DNA of 64,000 nt from Pseudomonas sp. KBW05 (GTDB lineage: Bacteria > Pseudomonadota > Gammaproteobacteria > Pseudomonadales > Pseudomonadaceae). Below are positions 1-9,015 of this stretch, in pieces. A program made the position numbers and the translations under genes. The stretch is taken from the NCBI RefSeq assembly GCF_003852405.1, contig NZ_QAJM01000007.1:124001-188000 (forward strand), in the 5' to 3' direction. The number at the start of each line of letters is the position of its first letter. The stretch's first letter is position 1. Below the pieces are notes generated by a model. It was not told the origin of the DNA, did not search any database, and saw only the letters and a list, made by a program, of their open reading frames with translations.

Positions 1-1573
1 ACACCAGGTTGCGCGACTTGTACAGCGCCTCGCGGATACGGATAGGGCCAAGGAAGGTATTGGTGTCGTTTTTCGGACGCCAGACCTTGTCCAGGTATTC
101 GTCGACAAACACGATCGGTGCATCGTTGACCAGGCTGGCAGCGGTATAGCCGTTATCCAGCGCGGCGCTGTAGATGAAGGGCTTGAAGCTTGAACCCGGC
201 TGGCGCTTGGCCTGCACGGCACGATTGTAGTTGCTCTGCTCGAAGGCGAACCCACCCACCAGGGCGCGGATGGCACCGTTCTGCGGGTCGAGGGAAACCA
301 GGGCGCCCTGGGCCAGCGGCACCTGGCTGAATTTGAGGCTGTCATCCTTCTGGCGTTGCACGCGGATCAGGTCACCCACCTGCGCCACATCGGACGGCTG
401 CTTGGGCATCGGGCCCATGCTATTGGTGTTCAGGAAGGGGCGCGCCCACTTCATGCTGTCCCAGGCCACATGGGCTTCGCCGGTGCGGGTCAGCACCTGT
501 ACGCCGTCTTTTTGCACCTGGGTCACGATGGCCGGTTCCAGGCCGCTGATGGCGCGCTGCTTGCCCAGTTCGGTGGTCCAGGCGCTGAGGGTCTTGCCCG
601 GCAGGCGCGACTCAGGCCCACGGTAGCCGTGGCGCTGGTCGTAGGTAATCAGCCCGGAATGCACCGCGTTGTTGGCGATTTCCTGGGTGTCGCTAGGCAC
701 CGTCGTGGTCACACGGAAACCTTCGGTGTAGGCCTCGCTGCCATAACGACCGACCATCTCGGCGCGGGCCATTTCAGCGATATACGGTGCGTTCACTTCT
801 GGCGTAGGCACGTGGTAACTGGCGTTCAACGGCTCGGCCACCGCGCTTTCATAGGCGGCCTGGTCGATCTTGCCCAGCTTGTACATGCGCCCCAGGATCC
901 AGTCGCGACGCTCTTTGCTGCGCGCCGGATTGGCCAGTGGGTTGAAGCGCGACGGCGCCTTGGGCAGGCCGGCGATCATCGCCATCTGCGCCAGGCTCGC
1001 GTCACGGATCGACTTGCCGTAGTAGACCTGCGATGCCGCCTCGATGCCGTAGGCACGGTTGCCCAGGTAGATCTTGTTGACGTACAGCTCAAGGATCTCG
1101 TCCTTGGTCAGCTGGCGTTCAATCTGCAGTGCCAGCAGGATCTCGGTGGCCTTGCGCGAAAAGCTGCGCTCGCTGGTGAGGAAGAAGTTCTTCGCCACCT
1201 GCATCGTGATGGTGCTGCCGCCGGATTGAATGTGTCCGCTTTTTACCAATTGCGTGGCGGCACGTACCAGGCTGCTGGGGTCAACGCCGTAGTGGTTGGC
1301 GAAATTATCGTCTTCGGCCGACAGCAATGCACTGATGAAATTGGGTGGAATATCGGCGAAACGGATCGGGGTGCGGCGCATTTCGCCGAACTCCGCGATC
1401 AGTTTTTCATCGCTGCTGTAGACCCGCAAAGGAATCTGCAACTGGATACTTCTGAGGGCCTCTACGGAGGGCAAACCCGGACTAAGGTAGAGGTAGGCCC
1501 CGCTGAGTACGAGCAGCAGCCCGCAGACGATCGCGACAATGGAGTACCCGAAAAACTTCAGCAGACGAATCAA
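1..1573 (-). CDS. ponA: Penicillin-binding protein 1A (bifunctional transglycosylase/transpeptidase), 3' end cut by window
   Basis: This is a class A penicillin-binding protein that polymerises and cross-links peptidoglycan in the periplasm. About 524 N-terminal codons are inside the window and the C-terminus lies beyond base 1. The translation starts with a short cytoplasmic stretch and one membrane anchor (residues about 8-30). The glycosyltransferase-51 domain follows, with the EDDNFANHYGVD and GGSTITMQVAKN motifs. An OB-like insert comes next, then the start of the transpeptidase domain with the SxxK box in RQPGSSFKPF near base 200. The start chosen is a TTG at 1573 giving MIRLLKFFGYS, because no ATG fits and P. 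aeruginosa PonA begins MRLLKF. The start codon is therefore uncertain by a few residues. The gene is divergent from pilM, as in other pseudomonads. Confidence 0.95.
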   Translation of the reverse strand, partial: MIRLLKFFGYSIVAIVCGLLLVLSGAYLYLSPGLPSVEALRSIQLQIPLRVYSSDEKLIAEFGEMRRTPIRFADIPPNFISALLSAEDDNFANHYGVDPSSLVRAATQLVKSGHIQSGGSTITMQVAKNFFLTSERSFSRKATEILLALQIERQLTKDEILELYVNKIYLGNRAYGIEAASQVYYGKSIRDASLAQMAMIAGLPKAPSRFNPLANPARSKERRDWILGRMYKLGKIDQAAYESAVAEPLNASYHVPTPEVNAPYIAEMARAEMVGRYGSEAYTEGFRVTTTVPSDTQEIANNAVHSGLITYDQRHGYRGPESRLPGKTLSAWTTELGKQRAISGLEPAIVTQVQKDGVQVLTRTGEAHVAWDSMKWARPFLNTNSMGPMPKQPSDVAQVGDLIRVQRQKDDSLKFSQVPLAQGALVSLDPQNGAIRALVGGFAFEQSNYNRAVQAKRQPGSSFKPFIYSAALDNGYTAASLVNDAPIVFVDEYLDKVWRPKNDTNTFLGPIRIREALYKSRNLV

Positions 1574-1776
1574 GGCTTTTGGATTTCCAGAGAAAAGAAT
1601 GGGTTAGGCGTCGGGGCATGCATGGCTAACGATGGATCGACCCGGGCTGTAGGTAAATAGCGGGGAAAAACGCTGGGCATTAAAGCATTTTTCGGCTTGG
1701 GGCGTCATTCGCGCCTGCTCAGCGGCCAACCGGCGGTAGGACCGCCGTTATGACAGGGAAAGTTTTGGGGAGTTTT

Positions 1777-2430
1777 ATGAGAAAGGGATTTTTCAGGCGA
1801 AAAGTTGATGCCGTCCTCGGCGTCGATATCAGCGACACGGCGATCCGGCTGGTCGAACTGGGCCATTCAAGCAGCGGTTACACCGTCAGAGGCTACGCCA
1901 CACAGGCGCTGCCGTTGCGTGCGGTGGTTGATGGCAACTTGCTAGACCTTGAGTCGGTAGGGCTTGCACTGCAGCAGGCAGTGGCCCGATTGCACACGTC
2001 AGCCAGGTACGCGGCAATTGCTGTGGCAGGCCCGTCGGTCATTACCCAGGTGATCGACATGGAGGCCGGGCTCAGCGACGAAGAGGTGGGCTGGCGGATT
2101 CAGATGGAGGCCGACCAATACATTCCCTATCCATTGGATGACGTGGCCATCGACTATCAAGTGCAGGGCCCATGCGCCCAGGACCCGGCGCGGGTCGAGG
2201 TGTTGTTGGCGGCCTGTCTCAGGGAACAGGTCGAGGCGCGTGAGGCCGTTTTGGCCCAGGCCGGGCTGGTGGCGCGGGTGGTGGATGTCGAAGGGTTTGC
2301 ATTGGCGCGTGCTTGCAGTCAGGATTTCGCCAGCTTCACGCCGGGCCGTCGAGTCGATGGCGCACAATGGGCCGTGGATGCCCAGGGAATGGGAGTTGCT
2401 TGCGGGTTGGCCCTGAGGAGTTTCGCTTGA
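1777..2430 (+). CDS. pilM: PilM-like type IV pilus assembly protein with large internal deletion
   Basis: PilM is normally a cytoplasmic actin-like ATPase of about 354 aa that binds the N-terminal peptide of PilN. This product has 217 aa. The ATG at 1777 has a strong GGGGAG Shine-Dalgarno 5 bases upstream. Residues about 12-180 match the first half of PilM, including the GVDISDTAIRLVEL phosphate-1 loop and the VDVEGFALARA stretch. The sequence then jumps to the extreme C-terminus (DAQGMGVACGLALRSF). About 140 residues are missing in frame, including the phosphate-2/adenosine half of the fold. The reading frame is intact and runs straight into pilN (TGATG). Nucleotide binding in the usual way seems impossible; a scaffold role or decay are both open. 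Confidence 0.85.
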   Translation: MRKGFFRRKVDAVLGVDISDTAIRLVELGHSSSGYTVRGYATQALPLRAVVDGNLLDLESVGLALQQAVARLHTSARYAAIAVAGPSVITQVIDMEAGLSDEEVGWRIQMEADQYIPYPLDDVAIDYQVQGPCAQDPARVEVLLAACLREQVEAREAVLAQAGLVARVVDVEGFALARACSQDFASFTPGRRVDGAQWAVDAQGMGVACGLALRSFA

Positions 2431-2981
2431 TGACACGAATCAATCTTTTACCTTGGCGTCAGGCGCTGGCAGAACGGCGGCGCAAGTTTTTCCTGATGTT
2501 GCTGCTGGCGTTCGCCGGTGTGGCGCTCGCCGCAGTATGGCTGGCGGACCAAGTGATCGACCAGGCGATCGATCGGCAAGTCACGCGCAACAACCACCTG
2601 GATAAGGACGTCGCCGTCCTCGATTCACGCATCAAGACCATCGACGACCTGCACGTGCAAAGCCAGCAATTGGCGCAGCGCATGAAGGTCGTCGAGGACT
2701 TGCACGATGGGCGTTCGGCCGGTGCCCAGCTGCTGGATCAGTTGGCGCGCGCCGTGCCGGATGGGGTGCACCTGCATGAAGTGGTGGCCAAGGGCGATAC
2801 GGTGAGCATTCGCGGCAGTGCTGAATCCAGCCAGGACATCGCCCAGTTGATGCGTCGCCTGGAGGCTACTGAAGGCGCCCATGCCGCTCGTTTGCAGCAT
2901 GTGCGAACGGAAGGCGCGCGCGGCGCCAATGAATTTCAGTTGATGGTGCGCCAGGGAGAATCCGGCGAGGTGCAACCTTGA
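2430..2981 (+). CDS. pilN: Type IV pilus inner-membrane alignment protein PilN
   Basis: PilN is a bitopic inner-membrane protein that pairs with PilO and links PilM to the periplasmic part of the pilus machine. The 183-aa product starts MTRINLLPWR. This carries the conserved INLLPWR peptide that docks PilM in other species, so the binding peptide survives although PilM is shortened. One hydrophobic segment lies at about residues 26-45, followed by a predicted coiled stretch and a ferredoxin-like periplasmic domain. The ATG overlaps the pilM stop (TGATG), so this start is preferred over an upstream in-frame ATG inside pilM. The end overlaps the next gene by 4 bases. Confidence 0.9.
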   Translation: MTRINLLPWRQALAERRRKFFLMLLLAFAGVALAAVWLADQVIDQAIDRQVTRNNHLDKDVAVLDSRIKTIDDLHVQSQQLAQRMKVVEDLHDGRSAGAQLLDQLARAVPDGVHLHEVVAKGDTVSIRGSAESSQDIAQLMRRLEATEGAHAARLQHVRTEGARGANEFQLMVRQGESGEVQP

Positions 2982-3949
2982 GCCTGCCCAGGCTCGATCT
3001 TTCTGCGCTCACTCACAACGCTGCACATTGGCCCCTGCCTGGCAAAGTCTTGCTGGGTGGCGCGTTGACAGGCCTGTTGTTTGTAGTGGGTGACCTTGTG
3101 TACCTGAGCCCTGCGCGGGAACGGTTGCACCAGACCGAGGTGCAGGAAGTGGTCCTGAAACAGCAAATTGCGCAAAAAACTGCCTTGGCTGCCGGTCTGG
3201 AGGGGCGGGCCCGTCAGATGGAACTGATGCAGGTGAAGGTTGATCGGCTTTTTCAAGCGCTGCCCGCTGAATCCGAAATGGCCGGCCTGCTGGAAGACAT
3301 TGCGCGGTTGGCATTGGCCAATGGCTTGTTGATTGAAAGCGTCACGCCGCTGGATGAGCAGCCACAGGCTTTTTATGTCGAGCAACCGGTGGCGGTTGGC
3401 GTCAGTGGCGCCTATCACGACCTGGCGATGTTCGTCAGCGCATTGGGTGGCCTGTCCCGATTCGCCACGGCCCATGAGGTTGCCCTGCGCCCGGAGGGCA
3501 GGCTGCTGCGTCTTGAGCTGCTGGTGAAGAGCTATTGGCGTATGCCTGCGGGCGGCCGGCAGGCTGGGGTCACCACGCCGGACGCGCGCTTTGTCTATGA
3601 TTCATCCGGCCTGCGCGACCCGTTCGCGCCACTTGCCGTTCAGACTGACCACGCGCGTGGGCGGCCGGCCCGGGCGCCGGACCTCACGCGCCCGCGTGGT
3701 GCCCTGGAAGCGTATGCGGTCGACCAGTTCGAAATGGTCGGCACCCTGTCTCGTGGCGTGCAGGCTTTCGTTCTGCTGCGCATGGCCTCTACGGTGCACC
3801 GGCTGGCGGTCGGTGATTACCTGGGGCCGGATCACGGTCGGGTCACCGCCATTTACGCTGGGCATGTCGAGCTGGTCGAGTTGTTCCCCGATGAACAGGG
3901 TGCATGGCTGGAACGCCCGCGAACCCTCGTGTTAAACGTCAACTCATAA
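2978..3949 (+). CDS. pilO: PilO-PilP fusion protein
   Basis: This single 323-aa reading frame covers two genes that are separate in well-studied type IV pilus systems. Residues 22-44 form one membrane segment, and residues about 50-188 match the PilO periplasmic domain. After a linker (about 189-205), residues about 206-323 match PilP: RDPFAPL at 213-219, LEAYAVDQFEMVGTL at 243-257 and the beta-rich C-terminus. Free PilP is a lipoprotein; here no lipobox or second signal peptide is present, so the PilP domain would be tethered through PilO's helix. The proposed start is a TTG at 2978 overlapping the pilN stop. There is no sign of a frameshift. Confidence 0.88.
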   Translation: MSLPRLDLSALTHNAAHWPLPGKVLLGGALTGLLFVVGDLVYLSPARERLHQTEVQEVVLKQQIAQKTALAAGLEGRARQMELMQVKVDRLFQALPAESEMAGLLEDIARLALANGLLIESVTPLDEQPQAFYVEQPVAVGVSGAYHDLAMFVSALGGLSRFATAHEVALRPEGRLLRLELLVKSYWRMPAGGRQAGVTTPDARFVYDSSGLRDPFAPLAVQTDHARGRPARAPDLTRPRGALEAYAVDQFEMVGTLSRGVQAFVLLRMASTVHRLAVGDYLGPDHGRVTAIYAGHVELVELFPDEQGAWLERPRTLVLNVNS

Positions 3950-3962
3950 CGGAATCAACCCA

Positions 3963-5330
3963 ATGAAAAGGACTTTCTTGTCCTTCGGTGTGGCGCTATG
4001 GATAGCGTTCACGGCACCGATGGCTGCTGCTGTGCCCAATCGCGTCGACCTGATCCAACTGCCGCCGCCGCAGGCGTTGGCAGGGGACAGGCTCAACCTC
4101 AACTTCCAGAACATCGAATTGCGCGCCGTGTTGCAGCAAATCGCCGACGTGGCCGGCCTCAATCTGGTGGCCAGCGACGATGTGCAAGGCTCGATCACCC
4201 TGCGTCTCAAGGATGTGCCCTGGGACCAGGCGCTCGACCTGGTGCTGCAAGCCAAGGGCCTGGATAAGCGGATCAAGGCCGGTGTATTGCTGGTGGCGCC
4301 TGCCGAGGAGTTGGCCGCCCGCGAACTGCTTGTGCTGGAATCCCGCCGGCAAATGGCCGAGCTGGCGCCGCTGCGTCGCGAGCTGTTGCAGGTCAATTAC
4401 GCCAAGGCGGCGGACCTGGCCAAGCTCTTCCAATCGGTGACGGGCCTGGAAGGCAGCACCGATGAGCGCGGCTCGGTGGCGGTGGATGACCGCACCAACA
4501 ACATCATTGCCTACCAGACCGGCGAGCGGCTGGAGGAGCTGCGGCGGATCGTGGCGCAACTGGATATCCCGGTGCGCCAGGTGATGATCGAGGCGCGGAT
4601 TGTCGAGGCCAATGTGGATTACGACAAAAGCCTGGGCGCGCGCTGGGGTGGGCGGCTCAATCGCGGGAACTGGGGCGCTGGCGGAATCCCCAAACCGTTA
4701 GCGGAGGGCGCAGAACCGCCGGAAAATCCGCCCAGCTCGCCGTTTGTCGATTTGGGGGCGATTACCGGCACGTCGGGCCTGGGCATCGCCTATATCACCG
4801 ACAACCTGCTGCTGGACCTGGAACTGACCGCCATGGAGAAAACCGGTAACGGTGAAATCGTCTCACAGCCCAAGGTGGTCACGTCCGACAAGGAAACTGC
4901 ACGTATCCTCAAGGGCACCGAGATCCCCTACCAGGAATCCAGCTCCAGCGGCGCCACCTCGGTGTCGTTCAAGGAGGCCTCGCTGTCCCTGGAAGTCACC
5001 CCGCAAATAACCCCCGACGGCCACGTGATCATGGAGGTCAAGGTCACCAAGGACGAGCCCGACTACCTGAACAAGCTCAACGACGTGCCGCCGATCAAGA
5101 AGAACGAAGTCAACGCCAAGGTGCTGGTCAAGGATGGCGAGACCATCGTTATCGGCGGGGTTTTCTCCAATACCCAAAGCAAAGTGGTAGATAAAGTGCC
5201 ATTTTTGGGCGATGTGCCGTATCTTGGCCGCCTTTTCCGGCGCGATGTGCTGGCGGAGAAAAAATCCGAGCTGCTGGTATTCCTGACTCCGCGTATTATG
5301 AATAACCAGGCGATTGCTGTGAGTCGTTGA
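3963..5330 (+). CDS. pilQ: PilQ-type outer-membrane secretin, short form
   Basis: Secretins form the outer-membrane pore for type IV pili or related DNA-uptake systems. The 455-aa product has a Sec signal peptide ([23 protein letters not shown]), an STN/N0 domain (about 43-115), an N1 domain (about 135-215) and the secretin domain (about 245-450) with VxxVPxLGDIPxLGxLF-type ([17 protein letters not shown]) and LLVFLTPRI motifs. P. aeruginosa PilQ is about 714 aa and carries peptidoglycan-binding AMIN domains in front. They are absent here, making this closer in size to HofQ-like secretins. The gene starts 13 bases after the pilO-pilP fusion and ends 4 bases before aroK. Confidence 0.92.
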   Translation: MKRTFLSFGVALWIAFTAPMAAAVPNRVDLIQLPPPQALAGDRLNLNFQNIELRAVLQQIADVAGLNLVASDDVQGSITLRLKDVPWDQALDLVLQAKGLDKRIKAGVLLVAPAEELAARELLVLESRRQMAELAPLRRELLQVNYAKAADLAKLFQSVTGLEGSTDERGSVAVDDRTNNIIAYQTGERLEELRRIVAQLDIPVRQVMIEARIVEANVDYDKSLGARWGGRLNRGNWGAGGIPKPLAEGAEPPENPPSSPFVDLGAITGTSGLGIAYITDNLLLDLELTAMEKTGNGEIVSQPKVVTSDKETARILKGTEIPYQESSSSGATSVSFKEASLSLEVTPQITPDGHVIMEVKVTKDEPDYLNKLNDVPPIKKNEVNAKVLVKDGETIVIGGVFSNTQSKVVDKVPFLGDVPYLGRLFRRDVLAEKKSELLVFLTPRIMNNQAIAVSR

Positions 5331-5334
5331 TTCT

Positions 5335-5853
5335 GTGCGAAATTTGATTCTTGTAGGACCGATGGGGGCTGGAAAAAGCACCATCGGCCGTTTGCTGGCC
5401 AAAGAGCTGCGCCTGCCATTCAAAGATTCCGACAAGGAAATTGAATTGCGCACGGGTGCCAATATCCCATGGATCTTCGATAAGGAAGGCGAGCTGGGCT
5501 TTCGTGACCGCGAGCAGGCGATGATCGCCGAGCTGTGCGGCCTCGATGGCGTGGTATTGGCCACCGGCGGCGGCGCAGTCATGCGCGAAGAAAACCGTCG
5601 GGCGCTGCATGCCGGTGGTCGGGTGGTCTATCTGCATGCCTCGGTCGAGCAGCAGGTGGGCCGTACCGCCCGCGATCGCAATCGCCCGCTGCTGCGCACG
5701 GCCAACCCGGAGAAAACCTTGCGGGACCTGCTCACGCTGCGCGACCCGCTGTATCGGGAAATCGCCGATCTGGTGGTGGAAACCGATGAGCGGCCGCCGC
5801 GGATGGTGGTTCTCGATATTCTTGAGCGCCTGCAACGGCTGCCACCCCGTTAA
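5335..5853 (+). CDS. aroK: Shikimate kinase
   Basis: This kinase phosphorylates shikimate at the 3-hydroxyl in aromatic amino acid synthesis, in the cytosol. The 172-aa product has the Walker A motif GPMGAGKST at residues 8-16, the shikimate-binding Asp in FKDSDKEIE, and the [11 protein letters not shown] and RNRPLL lid motifs. Length is normal for the family. The start is a GTG at 5335, 4 bases after the pilQ stop, giving VRNLILVGP. The gene sits in the conserved pilQ-aroK-aroB order and is probably co-transcribed with both. Confidence 0.96.
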   Translation: MRNLILVGPMGAGKSTIGRLLAKELRLPFKDSDKEIELRTGANIPWIFDKEGELGFRDREQAMIAELCGLDGVVLATGGGAVMREENRRALHAGGRVVYLHASVEQQVGRTARDRNRPLLRTANPEKTLRDLLTLRDPLYREIADLVVETDERPPRMVVLDILERLQRLPPR

Positions 5854-5978
5854 AGCCAGGCCCGAAATGCGCTATTCTCGGCGGCGCGCCATCACCTACT
5901 GAGGTGTGGCGTAGAGCCATCAGGCAATGCCCTATCTCGACGTTGCCGGTCGTCACACCATCTCTAACGCGGGGACAC

Positions 5979-7079
5979 ATGCAGACACTTAAGGTCGATC
6001 TAGGCGAGCGCAGCTACCCGATCCATATTGGCGAGGGTCTGCTGGACCAGCCCGAGTTGCTCGCCCCGCACATTGCTGGGCGGCAAGTGGCGATCATCTC
6101 CAACGAAACGGTCGCGCCGCTGTATCTAGAGCGTCTGAGCCGCAGCCTTGCGGCGTATTCGGTGATCTCGGTGATCCTGCCAGACGGCGAAGCCCACAAA
6201 AACTGGGAAACCCTGCAACTGATCTTTGATGGCCTGCTGACTGCACGCCATGACCGCCGCACCACCGTGATCGCCCTTGGCGGCGGTGTGATCGGCGACA
6301 TGGCCGGCTTTGCGGCGGCCTGCTACCAGCGTGGCGTGGACTTTATCCAGGTGCCGACCACCTTGCTGTCCCAGGTCGATTCGTCGGTGGGCGGCAAGAC
6401 CGGTATCAACCACCCGTTGGGCAAGAACATGGTCGGCGCGTTCTACCAGCCTCAGGCTGTACTGATCGACACCGCCACACTCAATACCTTGCCACCGCGC
6501 GAGTTGTCGGCGGGCCTGGCGGAAGTCATCAAGTACGGGCTGATCTGCGACGAGCCGTTCCTGGCCTGGCTGGAAGAACACGTCGACGCCTTGCGCAACC
6601 TTGACCAGGTGGCACTCACCGAAGCGATTTCCCGCTCCTGCGCCGCCAAGGCGCTGGTGGTGAATGCCGACGAACGGGAGTCCGGCGTACGGGCCACCTT
6701 GAACCTCGGCCACACCTTCGGCCATGCGATCGAAACGCACATGGGCTATGGTGTGTGGTTGCATGGGGAGGCCGTAGCGGCTGGCACAGTGATGGCATTG
6801 GAGATGTCGCAACGCCTGGGCTGGATCAGCGCCCAAGAGCGTGATCGTGGTATCCGCCTGTTCCAGCGCGCCGGTTTGCCGGTCATCCCGCCTGAAGAGA
6901 TGACCGAGGCGGACTTCCTCGAACATATGGCGATAGACAAGAAAGTGATCGACGGTCGACTGCGACTGGTGCTGCTGCGCCACATGGGCGAAGCCGTGGT
7001 AACCGACGATTATCCAAAAGAGATTTTACAAGCCACGCTGGGAGCGGATTACCGCGCCCTGGCTCAGCTGAAAGGTTAA
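5979..7079 (+). CDS. aroB: 3-Dehydroquinate synthase
   Basis: AroB converts DAHP to 3-dehydroquinate, the second step of the shikimate pathway, using NAD and a divalent metal. The 366-aa product shows the NAD-binding [14 protein letters not shown] stretch, the [19 protein letters not shown] motif and the metal-binding Glu and His residues in [19 protein letters not shown] and LHGEAV. The ATG at 5979 is preceded by GGGGA about 4 bases away and gives [15 protein letters not shown], the usual family start. An upstream in-frame ATG at 5904 was rejected. The 125-base gap to aroK contains an imperfect hairpin at 5885-5909. Confidence 0.96.
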   Translation: MQTLKVDLGERSYPIHIGEGLLDQPELLAPHIAGRQVAIISNETVAPLYLERLSRSLAAYSVISVILPDGEAHKNWETLQLIFDGLLTARHDRRTTVIALGGGVIGDMAGFAAACYQRGVDFIQVPTTLLSQVDSSVGGKTGINHPLGKNMVGAFYQPQAVLIDTATLNTLPPRELSAGLAEVIKYGLICDEPFLAWLEEHVDALRNLDQVALTEAISRSCAAKALVVNADERESGVRATLNLGHTFGHAIETHMGYGVWLHGEAVAAGTVMALEMSQRLGWISAQERDRGIRLFQRAGLPVIPPEEMTEADFLEHMAIDKKVIDGRLRLVLLRHMGEAVVTDDYPKEILQATLGADYRALAQLKG

Positions 7080-7089
7080 TCAGATCCCG

Positions 7090-8664
7090 ATGACTAGTTT
7101 GCATGCCGACGAGGCGTTCCTCGGCCATTACCAGTTAAGCCACGACCCTTTTGCTCCACGGGTGCCTGGTTTCAAATTCTTCCCGGCCCAGCGCAAGCCA
7201 GTGCTGGGGCAACTGCACCATCTGGCGCGCTACAGCCAGTTGCTGCTGGTGGTGACCGGCCCGTTGGGCAGCGGCAAGACCTTGCTGCGCCAGGCGTTGG
7301 TGGCGAGCACCAACAAGCAATCGGTACAGAGCGTGGTGGTCTCCGCTCGCGGTGCCGGTGATGCGGCTGGCGTGCTGCGCCAGGTGGCCCAGGCGCTGGA
7401 CGTGTCCACGGCCGAGCCGAACGCGATCCTCAAGCAAGTGGTGCAACTGGGCCTGACCGGTCAGGAAGTCTATTTGCTGGTGGATGACGCCGAGCAGCTC
7501 GACGAATCCGCTCTTGAGGCGCTGCTGGCGCTGGCCGCCGGTACGCCGGAAGGCCGCCCGCATGTGTTCCTGTTTGGTGAGTCGTCGTTGATCGCCGATC
7601 TGGAGCAGATCAGCGGTGATCAAGAGCTGTTCCACGTGATCGAATTGCAGCCGTACGAAGAAGAAGAAACCCGCGAATACCTGGCTCAACGCCTGGAAGG
7701 CGCAGGCGCTGGTATCGAACTTTTCACGGCAAATCAGATCTCTGATATTCACGAAAGCTCCGACGGCTGGCCTGGCACCATCAACCAGGTTGCCCGCGAT
7801 GCGATGATCGAAGCCATGATTGCCAGCCGCTCTGCGGTCAAGCGTCCAAAGATGGGGTTCACTATGCCTAAGAAGCACGTATTGGCTATTTCCGCAGTTG
7901 TTGTGGTTGCTGTTGCCGCCGCCTGGTTGATCCCGGGTCGCAGCAAGGCACCGACCACTGCCGGCGCGCCAACCGAACAGGCGCAGTTGCCACTGGGCAA
8001 GCCTACTCCGAACGTTGAATTCGCCAACTCCGGCCAGCCGACCAACCTGCCGATGGTCGGTCAGCCGGTGATGCGCGGCCCGCTCGCTGAAGAAGCCGGT
8101 GGCATCTCCGAAGGCGACGACGGCGTGCCGGTGGAAGGCTCCAGCGCCACACCGCCAACCGTCACCACCACCGCGCCACCTGCAGGCGTGCCAGCAGGCC
8201 AGCCAGCCGCAGTGGCCAAGCCGACGCCGACGCCGGCACCGACTGTCGCCACTGCCAAGCCGGCGCCAGTGACCAAGCCGGTTGTCGCCGCGCCTGCGCC
8301 TGCTGCCAAGCCAGCCCCGGTTCCGGCCGCCAAGCCGGCTGAAAAGCCTGTCACCGTCGCTAAAGCGGGCGCTGCGGGCAGCGGTTGGTACGGCAGCCAG
8401 CCTGCCAGCAACTTCGTCGTGCAGATCCTCGGCACCAGCTCCGAAGCCAACGCCCAGGCGTTCGTGAAAGAGCAGGGCGGCGAGTACCGTTATTTCAAGA
8501 AAGTGCTCAACGGCAAGCCTCTCTACGTGATCACCTACGGCAACTTCTCCAGCCGTGCAGCCGCTGATTCTGCGATCAAATCCTTGCCAGCGAAGGTCCA
8601 GGCTGGTAAACCTTGGCCTCGCACTGTCGCCAGCGTTCAACAAGAACTGGCAGCAACTCGCTGA
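7090..8664 (+). CDS. DamX-like AAA and SPOR domain protein
   Basis: This 524-aa protein sits where pseudomonads and enterics carry a DamX-type protein, directly after aroB. Residues about 1-250 are an AAA domain with Walker A GPLGSGKT and Walker B LLVDDAEQL. One membrane helix follows at about 262-283. A long Ala/Pro/Lys-rich periplasmic linker spans about 290-430, and a C-terminal SPOR domain (about 437-515, starting FVVQILG) binds denuded peptidoglycan glycan strands at the division septum. The architecture suggests a septal protein. The ATPase activity is inferred from motifs only. It is likely the last gene of the pil-aro transcript, since a hairpin follows and a new promoter precedes gltB. 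Confidence 0.9.
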   Translation: MTSLHADEAFLGHYQLSHDPFAPRVPGFKFFPAQRKPVLGQLHHLARYSQLLLVVTGPLGSGKTLLRQALVASTNKQSVQSVVVSARGAGDAAGVLRQVAQALDVSTAEPNAILKQVVQLGLTGQEVYLLVDDAEQLDESALEALLALAAGTPEGRPHVFLFGESSLIADLEQISGDQELFHVIELQPYEEEETREYLAQRLEGAGAGIELFTANQISDIHESSDGWPGTINQVARDAMIEAMIASRSAVKRPKMGFTMPKKHVLAISAVVVVAVAAAWLIPGRSKAPTTAGAPTEQAQLPLGKPTPNVEFANSGQPTNLPMVGQPVMRGPLAEEAGGISEGDDGVPVEGSSATPPTVTTTAPPAGVPAGQPAAVAKPTPTPAPTVATAKPAPVTKPVVAAPAPAAKPAPVPAAKPAEKPVTVAKAGAAGSGWYGSQPASNFVVQILGTSSEANAQAFVKEQGGEYRYFKKVLNGKPLYVITYGNFSSRAAADSAIKSLPAKVQAGKPWPRTVASVQQELAATR

Positions 8665-9015
8665 AGATCCGGCGGCCTTACCCAGGCCGCCCTCCCGGCA
8701 CCTCAAAAAAAATCGCATGGCGTGCAGTCTCTAGAGACCGCGCGCTTTGTGGTGTCTGCGTCACAGTGGCTTTTGAGTCGTAGCGGTCAGAATTAAAAAA
8801 GTTTTGACTAGCACAGCATATCGCTTTAAACCTTTCATAAATGCGACATAGATTTGCGACATTTCGTCGCTAAATTTGTGAGCGTCTGTGTCGGTGTGTA
8901 CAATGACCTCCCTTTTGCCCCCGCTAAGCCGGCGTACGTTCGGCGTGGAAGGTAACCGGTTGAATTGAAAAGAAATTTGCCTCGATATAAGAGGCAGCCT
9001 GGTGAGAAAGTGTCT
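8665..9015. promoter_or_regulatory. Intergenic region with putative gltB promoter
   Basis: This 351-base gap has no credible gene. A 7-bp hairpin (8671-8677 with 8685-8691) follows the upstream stop but lacks a T tract, so it is only a weak terminator candidate. A sigma-70-like promoter reads TTGTGA at 8876-8881, a 17-base spacer, and TACAAT at 8899-8904, about 110 bases ahead of gltB. The region is AT-richer than its flanks around 8785-8880. The promoter was assigned by eye. Confidence 0.45.

Noticed and set aside
356-1660. 434-codon open frame on plus opposite ponA
   Set aside because: PBP1A motifs on minus are clear; the plus frame has none.
5885-5909. Imperfect hairpin between aroK and aroB as terminator
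   Set aside because: No T tract follows and aroB directly continues the operon; at most an attenuating or mRNA-stabilising structure.
7135-8718. 527-codon open frame on minus opposite the DamX-like gene
   Set aside because: Arg/Gly/His-rich shadow of the Ala/Pro/Lys linker; no family resemblance.
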